From assembly GCA_902489185.1 (NCBI GenBank), contig CABTZC010000150.1, positions 1 to 5,546 on the forward strand: 5,546 nucleotides of DNA. The letters are read 5' to 3'. The notes beneath the pieces are model-generated. The model was not told the DNA's origin. It ran no database searches and saw nothing but the letters and a program-made list of their open reading frames with translations. The position numbers were made by a program, and so were the translations under genes. Origin of the DNA: an uncultured Brevibacterium sp. (GTDB taxonomy: Bacteria; Actinomycetota; Actinomycetes; Actinomycetales; Brevibacteriaceae). Every line of letters starts with the position of its first letter. Within the stretch, counting starts at the first letter, position 1. Of the stretch, positions 1 through 4,722 are shown piece by piece.

Positions 1-356
1 TAGCGGGCATGCGCGGTGACGTGAACGTTGCGCGAATCTGCAATATGTGCGCTTACTCGAATATGCGTGAGGTTCGACGGGGGACTGATACGAGCCACAT
101 GTTGGTTCGCTTTCTTCTCGATTCCGTGGGCGTCGAAAACGAACGTGGGTTTGCCTCCGGGCACTGGCTGGTAGCTTTCCACAGCTGCAAGGGCAGCTGA
201 ATCGGCAATCGCGTACAGCTTGCGGTGTGCCATGTAGTAGTCGGTGATGATGGTTATGACGGTGACCAAGGCAAGGACGATGACACAGAACCCAACGGCA
301 AGGGGCGTGATCGAACCAGATTCACGGTGCGCCGACGATGCCATGCGTGATGTCAT
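1..356 (-). CDS. TadG/Tad-like pilus-assembly protein, membrane-anchored (3' end beyond window)
   Basis: The reading frame starts with ATG at 356 and stays open to the window edge, giving 118 complete codons with no stop. The start is set by a strong ribosome binding site, GGGAGGG at 367-361, four bases upstream. The next in-frame ATG (344) is too far from it. Residues 1-17 are polar, residues 18-38 form one membrane segment, and the stretch DYYMAHRKLYAIADSAALAA (39-58) follows. That stretch matches the conserved N-terminal pattern of the Tad/TadG family (membrane anchor, then 'L...AD.AALAA'). The remainder is extracytoplasmic. A pilin-like Gly (G14) precedes the hydrophobic segment, but +5 is Leu19, not Glu, so classical prepilin processing is doubtful. 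It overlaps the previous gene by 35 bases, which suggests translational coupling. By position it corresponds to the last gene of actinobacterial tad operons (Rv3654c-like). The family call is fairly safe. The exact role, a minor pilus or envelope-anchoring subunit, is inferred. Confidence 0.8.
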   Translation of the reverse strand, partial: MTSRMASSAHRESGSITPLAVGFCVIVLALVTVITIITDYYMAHRKLYAIADSAALAAVESYQPVPGGKPTFVFDAHGIEKKANQHVARISPPSNLTHIRVSAHIADSRNVHVTAHAR

Positions 357-810
357 GGTGCCCTCCCGTGGGTGCGACGATGTCGGTGTGCGAAGCGGTA
401 ACCGTGATGCGCCCGGCTGTTTCACTGTTGAAGACGAATGGAATCCCGGGAAGCGCCACCCGAGTTTCCACATGAGCGGTGACCGTTGAACCTGGGGTGT
501 TGCACTTCTCTGAACAGGAAAACTTCACGTGGTGGGGAGTCCCGTTGAGCCCAAAATCATCCAGGCGCAGGGACGCGGTAGCGTTGGCACGCGTATGTGC
601 AGTGTCGGGATGCCTGGAAGCGTAACGGGCCGCATCGATCGCGATGGCTTGCGTGGCGTATGTGCCTGCCTGGAGAACGCTGATTGCCATGACGATATAT
701 ACGACAGGCACCAAGAGCACTACCGAAGCGAAAATGAACTCAATAGCTGCGGTGCCAGAGTCGCTTCTGTTGACGCACAGGACCTTGAACCGTTTCGTTA
801 TGCTCATCAT
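322..810 (-). CDS. TadE/TadF-like pseudopilin, 162 aa
   Basis: This is a probable minor pilin (pseudopilin) of the Tad pilus, anchored in the membrane with its C-terminal domain outside. The N-terminus has a short basic leader ending at G19, followed by TAAIEF (20-25), which fits the GxxxxEF prepilin cleavage motif with Glu24 at +5, and then a membrane segment (about 26-46). The rest is a variable extracytoplasmic domain with a Cys pair (C99, C103) that could form a disulfide. It also has LPGIP (120-124) and a C-terminal 'TASH' segment (138-141), as in actinobacterial TadE-like proteins. The frame stays open upstream to a TTG at 852 and an ATG at 840, but both lie within or on the end of tadE and lack a ribosome binding site. 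ATG 810 has AGGA at 823-820 with nine bases spacing and is preferred. ATG 807 is possible. It follows tadE by 19 bases. Whether it should be called TadE or TadF cannot be decided from this sequence. Confidence 0.85.
   Translation of the reverse strand: MMSITKRFKVLCVNRSDSGTAAIEFIFASVVLLVPVVYIVMAISVLQAGTYATQAIAIDAARYASRHPDTAHTRANATASLRLDDFGLNGTPHHVKFSCSEKCNTPGSTVTAHVETRVALPGIPFVFNSETAGRITVTASHTDIVAPTGGHHDITHGIVGAP
361..367 (-). promoter_or_regulatory. Ribosome binding site of the TadG-like gene
   Basis: GGGAGGG lies four bases before ATG 356, inside the 3' end of the preceding pseudopilin gene. It fixes the start at 356 and thereby a 35-base overlap between the two genes. Confidence 0.7.
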
Positions 811-819
811 GCGCACTGT

Positions 820-823
820 TCCT
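820..823 (-). promoter_or_regulatory. Ribosome binding site choosing the start of the second pseudopilin
   Basis: AGGA with nine bases to ATG 810 lies between the tadE stop (832-830) and that ATG. The longer in-frame starts (TTG 852, ATG 840) have no comparable site, so the shorter 162-residue product is preferred. Confidence 0.6.
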
Positions 824-829
824 AGTTGC

Positions 830-1240
830 TTAGGGTTCATACACAGGTTCAACGAACGCGCGTCCCTGTCTGGTCATGACGCCGGTGGGACCCCACATTC
901 CAATCACGGGCACGGCAGTTGTTGCTTCCACAACAGCCACGTCATCGCCATAAACACTGTCGAACCCCACGTTGATTGGTCCTGCGAACCGTTCGCCCAG
1001 AGAGCTCACAATCAGATTACGAGTCACCTCGCGTGCGTCGTCAGCGTTGCCATCGCCCATCGCAAGAACCCGGGCACCCGCCACGGCAGCATCCGTGACA
1101 GTGTTGCGCACGTGAATCGTCAAGCACACTTGCAACACACCTGCGAACACTAACGACAGAAGGGCCGCGACAAGCACAAACTCGGCTACCGCTGACCCAC
1201 GATCCGATTTCAGGCACGTAAGAGAACTACTTGGCCGCAT
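830..1240 (-). CDS. tadE: TadE-like pseudopilin, 136 aa
   Basis: This is a small pseudopilin of the Tad pilus. The leader (residues 1-15) ends in SDRG and is followed by SAVAEF (16-21). Cleavage after G15 would put Glu20 at +5, the classical prepilin pattern. A membrane segment follows (about 22-42), then 'TDAAVAGARVLA' (49-60), which resembles the conserved helix of TadE proteins. The extracytoplasmic domain is about 75 residues long. Its length is typical for actinobacterial TadE. The start is ATG 1240, seven bases after the stop of the Flp-like gene. There is no clear Shine-Dalgarno sequence (only GGGG ten bases upstream, inside the end of the previous gene), so reinitiation from the upstream gene is likely. 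A 14-base imperfect direct repeat spans the start codon. In Tad systems processed TadE-type pseudopilins are needed for pilus assembly. Their exact position in the fibre is not known from this sequence. Confidence 0.87.
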   Translation of the reverse strand: MRPSSSLTCLKSDRGSAVAEFVLVAALLSLVFAGVLQVCLTIHVRNTVTDAAVAGARVLAMGDGNADDAREVTRNLIVSSLGERFAGPINVGFDSVYGDDVAVVEATTAVPVIGMWGPTGVMTRQGRAFVEPVYEP

Positions 1241-1251
1241 AAGGGAACTAC
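1217..1251 (-). repeat. Imperfect 14-base direct repeat across the tadE start codon
   Basis: Two copies, at 1251-1238 (GTAGTTCCCTTATG) and 1230-1217 (GTAGTTCTCTTACG), agree in 12 of 14 bases and are offset by 21 bases, exactly seven codons. The first copy includes the stop of the Flp-like gene and the start codon of tadE. It may be a remnant of a slippage duplication that extended the N-terminus of TadE, or chance. Confidence 0.45.
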
Positions 1252-1475
1252 CCCGCGTTGCGCACCTTATTCATCGAGTCATTGAAGAAATTCGTAAATG
1301 CTTCCCCAGCAAGTGCCCACAGGGCAACAACCAACGCCGCGGTCATAACAGTAATCAAAACCCAACCCGGCACATCGCCGCGATCTGAGCGTCGGTAACG
1401 GGCACCTCGGGGGCGGGGACGGGGAGTAAACGCAAGCAAAAGGGTGGACATAAACGTGTAGAACCGAACAAACAC
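1248..1475 (-). CDS. Flp-like pilin, 75 aa, atypical processing site
   Basis: This is the likely major structural pilin, by size, position between tadC and tadE, and architecture: a basic leader ending SDRG (30-33), then DVPGW (34-38) and one hydrophobic helix (39-57) with a short polar tail. If cut after G33 the mature product would be 42 residues, within the range of Flp pilins. Unlike typical Flp pilins it has Trp, not Glu, at +5, and it lacks the EY pair. From memory, small proteins with the same 'GDVPGWVL.T.MTA' core occur at this place in tad operons of other actinobacteria, so this looks like a lineage variant rather than a damaged gene. The start is GTG at 1475 because a full AAGGAGG ribosome binding site lies at 1486-1480, four bases upstream. 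The in-frame ATG at 1451 has none. This is the strongest binding site in the operon, as expected for a highly made subunit. The leader is unusually long, with a hydrophobic stretch (12-16) and a Pro/Arg run (18-23). Confidence 0.8.
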   Translation of the reverse strand: MFVRFYTFMSTLLLAFTPRPRPRGARYRRSDRGDVPGWVLITVMTAALVVALWALAGEAFTNFFNDSMNKVRNAG

Positions 1476-1479
1476 AGCT

Positions 1480-1486
1480 CCTCCTT
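1480..1486 (-). promoter_or_regulatory. Strong ribosome binding site of the Flp-like pilin gene
   Basis: AAGGAGG is a full match to the anti-Shine-Dalgarno complement and lies four bases before GTG 1475. It decides the GTG start over the downstream ATG at 1451. It lies just after the tadC stop codon (1492-1490) and is the best binding site in the operon, fitting high production of a major pilin. Confidence 0.8.
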
Positions 1487-1489
1487 GAG

Positions 1490-2428
1490 CTAAAGACCTA
1501 CATTGAGAACGGCCAACGATGGATAAACAGCGAACAGGACAGTAATAGGAAGGACAAAAAGCACCACGGGGACAAGCATCCCTACTTCCTTTTTGCCCGA
1601 AAGCTCCATGAGTTTGCGACGACCCTCCTCTCGAACATCGGCGGCTTGAGCTCGTAACACTTCAGACAAGGGCGTACCACGCGCCAATGCGATGGCGAGC
1701 CCGTCGACGAACTGGATGAGGCTCTGAATATTGGTGCGACGTGCCATAGCGTCCAGCGCATCCACCAGCGACGTGCCCGTGCGGGCTTGAGCCAAAGCGA
1801 TCCGCAGTTCGTCGCTGAGCTCACCCGTAGCGGTGTGGCACACACGATTCAGCGCGTCGACCGTTCCCTCACCAGCAGTAATTGACAGTGCAAGCAGCTC
1901 AGCAATGGTGGGAAACTCGGCGAGGATGCGTTCTTCACGTTTCTTGACTGCCTGAGTAAGGAGCCAGTCGTTAAGAAAATGACCACACACGCCACCAAGA
2001 ACGATCAGAACAACACACACCAGCGGGTTGAACCCACGAACCAGACTGATCACCGTGCTCAGGAGTGCACCTGCCACCAAACCGGCGATGATGAGCAAAA
2101 CCTGGCGGGCACGGAAACTGTCGACCGTGTGAGCTGGCCCCAGTTTTGACAGGCGAAGAGTAACCGAGGCATCGGTAGTCATGCGGGAGTTCAGCCAGTG
2201 AAGAGCCCGGCTAAAGTAATGGCGGGCTAGGCCACCGAACCCAGTTTCGGTAGGTGCAGTGAGGTGGTACTTTTCTTCTGCCGCTTGGGTCGTACGCAAA
2301 TAAGGTCCGATGCGGTCCTCCAAACGTGGCCGCCGCATTACAGGCAAGGACAGTACAAAGAACGTCAGGGACAGTCCAACCGAAAGGCCGAGCGCGCCAA
2401 TGACAAGTGGGTGATCAAGCGGCATCAT
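1490..2428 (-). CDS. tadC: TadC, pilus platform protein (type II secretion F domain), 312 aa
   Basis: This is an inner-membrane platform protein of the Tad pilus that is expected to pair with TadB and transmit the work of the TadA ATPase to the growing pilus. It has an N-terminal membrane segment (about 7-30), a cytoplasmic stretch, two adjoining membrane segments (109-130 and 134-155), a cytoplasmic type II secretion F (GspF-like) domain (about 170-280) and a final membrane segment (284-305). The region EFPTIAELLALSITAGEG (171-188) and the later 'GTPLSEVLRAQAADVREEGR' (251-270) are typical of the family. Its length of about 300 is normal. The start ATG at 2428 overlaps the tadB stop in ATGA and has no convincing Shine-Dalgarno sequence, so translation is probably coupled to tadB. 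A second Met codon follows at 2425. It is told apart from TadB by gene order and by the closer F-domain-to-C-terminus layout. The F-domain assignment is secure. Confidence 0.93.
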   Translation of the reverse strand: MMPLDHPLVIGALGLSVGLSLTFFVLSLPVMRRPRLEDRIGPYLRTTQAAEEKYHLTAPTETGFGGLARHYFSRALHWLNSRMTTDASVTLRLSKLGPAHTVDSFRARQVLLIIAGLVAGALLSTVISLVRGFNPLVCVVLIVLGGVCGHFLNDWLLTQAVKKREERILAEFPTIAELLALSITAGEGTVDALNRVCHTATGELSDELRIALAQARTGTSLVDALDAMARRTNIQSLIQFVDGLAIALARGTPLSEVLRAQAADVREEGRRKLMELSGKKEVGMLVPVVLFVLPITVLFAVYPSLAVLNVGL

Positions 2429-3297
2429 CGCAAAACCCGTGCTTCTTCAGGCAACCGGCCGATCCGCTTCATGACGCTGTAGGCACACAGCGAAATGACC
2501 AAACCTACCACCAGCAGAATGGTGCCCTGGGCCGTGTTGTACGCGTCGGCGGTTTCCGGGCGGGTGGCAAGAAGTCCCAGTACCACCCACGGTGCGGCCA
2601 CACCCAGTTTGGCTCCCGTCACGGTCCACGACTGGCGTGCGGTCAGTTCAGCGCGAGTGCGAGCGTCTTCTCGTAAGAACTGGCTCAGCGTTTTGAGCAT
2701 GGCACCCAAATCCGTGCCACCCACTTCGCGGGTGATGTGCAACGCCGCGACCATGCGGTCAGCAACGGGATCAGCCGCCGATTCTTTAAACCTGTTGAGG
2801 GCCAAACTGAACGAACCCGTAGCGCGGTACTCACGGGCAAAGACCTCGAACAGGGGACGCAACGCAACCGGACCGCGGGCACTCAAGCCGCATACCGCCT
2901 CGGGCAGGGAAAGACCCGCGCGCACCCCGGAACTCAAGTGGTCGATGGCTTCCGGCCACAAGGTGCGACGGGAGACCGAGGTTTTGCGCGCCCGGATCTT
3001 CACGATCTGATACGGGGCGACTGTTGCGAACAATCCAAAACAGACGGCAATCGGCAATGCAGGTGAAAACACATACGTCACCACGGCAACCACGAGCCCG
3101 GAACCTAAGCACACCGCGAACAGTTGCGCGGGACTCACTCGGTGAAGACCGGCGGCTCTGAGTTGATCGCGCGTGCGCAAGATGAATGTCGGCGGTGTTT
3201 TCTTCTGGGCAGGCGTCTCCCACATGGACCACCACACGCAGAACAAACCAGCCCCAAGAGTGAGGCCACACAATGCACCGGTCAGCGACGTGGTCAT
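2425..3297 (-). CDS. tadB: TadB, pilus platform protein (type II secretion F domain), 290 aa
   Basis: This is the first of two inner-membrane platform proteins of the Tad pilus, presumed partner of TadC and of the TadA ATPase. It has a membrane segment at 6-25, a short basic cytoplasmic linker, paired membrane segments (about 57-78 and 80-99), a cytoplasmic type II secretion F domain (about 112-225) and C-terminal membrane segments (229-244 and 257-275). The domain shows WPEAIDHLSSGVRAGLSLPE (114-133), a hallmark-like 'W..A...L.S..RAG.SL..A' pattern for TadB, and HITREVGGTDLGAML (187-201). The start ATG at 3297 overlaps the tadA stop (ATGA). GGAGG at 3306-3302 lies four bases upstream, inside the end of tadA, so it has its own binding site as well as coupling. 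It is complete, with no frameshift seen. The tadA-tadB-tadC order supports the name. Confidence 0.93.
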   Translation of the reverse strand: MTTSLTGALCGLTLGAGLFCVWWSMWETPAQKKTPPTFILRTRDQLRAAGLHRVSPAQLFAVCLGSGLVVAVVTYVFSPALPIAVCFGLFATVAPYQIVKIRARKTSVSRRTLWPEAIDHLSSGVRAGLSLPEAVCGLSARGPVALRPLFEVFAREYRATGSFSLALNRFKESAADPVADRMVAALHITREVGGTDLGAMLKTLSQFLREDARTRAELTARQSWTVTGAKLGVAAPWVVLGLLATRPETADAYNTAQGTILLVVGLVISLCAYSVMKRIGRLPEEARVLR

Positions 3298-4520
3298 GCC
3301 GCCTCCAGAATGTGATGGATGTCTTTACCTACTCGGGCAAAGCGTTCGCCGAGGTGGGTAAACCCAGTCCCGCGAACCAACGTTCCGCGTTCAGAAGTGT
3401 GGAAAACAGTTTCGAGCTCAACCGTGTTGTTTTCGATTCCGCCGGGGATGGCAGCGATTTCGTCAACTCTGCGGGTGCCGGACGGGTCGAGTCTGACGTG
3501 GACAATTACATCGATGCACGTTGCCACCGTTGGGGTGACGAACGCCGAACCAATGTTGGGACCTGCGAGCAGCGGGAGGGTACACATCTTAGTGACCGCA
3601 GCACGTGCGGAGTTCGCGTGCAGGGTGCCCAGTGCGGGAAGCCCACTGTTGGCGGCGACGAGGAGGTCAAAGCTTTCGGCTTCACGGACTTCACCCACAA
3701 TAATCCGAGAAGGGCGCATACGGAGAGCTTCTTTCACCAGCTTGCGCAAGGTCACCTCCCCGGCACCCTCAAGAGAAGGCTGGCGGCACTGGAGCGCAAC
3801 CCAGTCCCTGGTGGGCAGGGACAACTCAAACACTTCTTCGCATGTGATGACGCGCTCGCGGGCAGGAATGGAACCTGCTAGGGCGTTGAGCATGGTGGTT
3901 TTGCCTGCTTGGGTAGCGCCCGAGACGATGATATTGGCGCCAGCGATCACTGCTGCATCCAGAAACTCTGCTGCGACTGGAGTGAGAGTTCCGTTTTCTA
4001 CCAGGTTACGGAGGGAACGCGTACGCGAAATGAACTTGCGGATGTTGACGCTGGGGTACTTGCGGGTGATGTCGGGGAGAACCACGTGGAGGCGCGAACC
4101 GTCAGGCAGGCTGGCGTCGACGAAAGGACTGGACAGGTCGACGCGCCTGCCGGTTGTGCGTAGCATCCGTTCGATCAAATCGTAGATGTCTGTTTCGGTG
4201 AGGATGGTGGTGGTGAGTTCGGAGACTCCTCGCCGACTGATGAAAACGGCTTGTGGTCCGTTGATCCAGATTTCCTCGATGTCCGGATCGTCGAGGTATT
4301 TCTGCAAGGTGCCGAACCCGGCGACATCGTCAAGAATGCTTTGGAATGCCTCTTCTGGGTTGGACAGCACGGGGAGGTTTCCCTTGAGAGTGCGCTCGTC
4401 GTAGTCAGCGATGACATCTTTGATGACGTCGCGTGAAGCGGCGGTATCTATTCGGGGGTCTATTCCAGTTGCGCGAATTCGGTCACGCACTTCCGAGGTG
4501 ATGATGTCGACAGCGTCCAT
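3294..4520 (-). CDS. tadA: TadA/CpaF-type pilus secretion ATPase, 408 aa
   Basis: This is a cytoplasmic hexameric ATPase of the type II/IV secretion superfamily that powers Tad/Flp pilus assembly. It has an N-terminal helical region (1-70), the 'DPDIEEIWINGP' N-domain segment (78-89) typical of CpaF proteins, Walker A GATQAGKTT (201-209, Lys207), an acidic Asp-box-like segment ITCEEVFEL (225-233), Walker B-region RIIVGEVRE (272-280, Glu277), and a His box GTLHANS (298-304, His301). All the catalytic elements are present, so it should be active. The length is close to that of other actinobacterial TadA proteins. The start ATG 4520 has GGAG at 4529-4526, five bases upstream. It is the first gene of the operon and runs divergently from prfB. 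The usual upstream partner ssd/TadZ is absent. Related virB11-like ATPases are an alternative family, but the neighbours tadB, tadC and the pilin genes settle the role. Confidence 0.96.
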   Translation of the reverse strand: MDAVDIITSEVRDRIRATGIDPRIDTAASRDVIKDVIADYDERTLKGNLPVLSNPEEAFQSILDDVAGFGTLQKYLDDPDIEEIWINGPQAVFISRRGVSELTTTILTETDIYDLIERMLRTTGRRVDLSSPFVDASLPDGSRLHVVLPDITRKYPSVNIRKFISRTRSLRNLVENGTLTPVAAEFLDAAVIAGANIIVSGATQAGKTTMLNALAGSIPARERVITCEEVFELSLPTRDWVALQCRQPSLEGAGEVTLRKLVKEALRMRPSRIIVGEVREAESFDLLVAANSGLPALGTLHANSARAAVTKMCTLPLLAGPNIGSAFVTPTVATCIDVIVHVRLDPSGTRRVDEIAAIPGGIENNTVELETVFHTSERGTLVRGTGFTHLGERFARVGKDIHHILEAA

Positions 4521-4552
4521 GATGTCTCCAACCGGATGTACGGGTGCTCAAC

Positions 4553-4581
4553 AATGTATCCCGCTGGATGCCAAATGGGAA
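4553..4581 (-). promoter_or_regulatory. Putative promoter of the tad operon
   Basis: On the minus strand a -35-like TTCCCA (4581-4576) and a -10-like TACATT (4558-4553) are separated by 17 bases. Each matches the housekeeping consensus in four of six positions. Transcription would start near 4546, leaving a leader of about 25 bases with the tadA binding site GGAG at 4529-4526. It is the best match I see between the two divergent genes, and an operon promoter is expected here, but the elements are weak and unproven. Confidence 0.35.
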
Positions 4582-4597
4582 TACCCTGAATGAAATC

Positions 4598-4606
4598 TGT
4601 GGATAA
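4598..4606 (-). promoter_or_regulatory. Perfect DnaA-box nonamer
   Basis: The minus strand reads TTATCCACA, identical to the classical DnaA-box consensus. It lies between the divergent tadA and prfB genes, about 50-60 bases upstream of the predicted tad transcription start. It is a single box with no cluster or AT-rich unwinding region, so it is not a replication origin. A role as a DnaA-responsive regulatory or titration site is possible but unproven. Confidence 0.4.
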
Positions 4607-4707
4607 CTTTTTGCGTGGTTGTGCTCTGAGGTCGGGGCCCGCGATGGGTAGCTGCGCTCTGCTTAGGGCACGGCCGGGCGAGTGGAATCGCGTGGGGTGG
4701 GGTGAAG

Positions 4708-4713
4708 TAGAGT
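4708..4713 (+). promoter_or_regulatory. Putative -10 element of prfB, suggesting a (near-)leaderless mRNA
   Basis: TAGAGT fits the actinobacterial TAnnnT -10 pattern and ends nine bases before the prfB ATG. A start of transcription 7 to 10 bases downstream would fall at 4720-4723, at or just before the initiation codon. Absence of a Shine-Dalgarno sequence before this ATG agrees with leaderless translation, which is common in actinobacteria. No good -35 element is visible, so a promoter further upstream is not excluded. Confidence 0.35.
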
Positions 4714-4722
4714 AGAAGCACT

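Noticed and set aside
322..852. Longer form of the second pseudopilin starting at TTG 852 (176 aa), or at ATG 840.
   Set aside because: Both starts lie in or at the end of tadE without a ribosome binding site; ATG 810 has AGGA at a workable distance and gives a leader of normal length.
3273..4185. Long plus-strand open frames (202 and 288 codons) opposite tadA.
   Set aside because: They are antisense shadows of a gene with all catalytic motifs intact; their translations are Arg/Ser/Thr-rich with no recognisable domain.
4557..4583. Weak inverted repeat TATCCC ... GGGAATA around the predicted tad promoter, considered as an operator.
   Set aside because: Six-base arms with a one-base bulge and a 14-base loop are within chance, and no regulator gene lies nearby.
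4610..4700. GC-rich stretch with short complementary runs (GGGCCC, GCCC/GGGC), considered as a terminator or riboswitch.
   Set aside because: No stable stem followed by a T-run, and no gene ends here, as both flanking genes diverge from this region.
4684..4709. GGAAT followed after 18 bases by GTA, resembling an ECF SigR/SigH-type promoter (GGAAT-N18-GTT) ahead of prfB.
   Set aside because: The -10 half has only GT of GTT, the motif is short and chance matches are common; the TAGAGT element explains the region as well.
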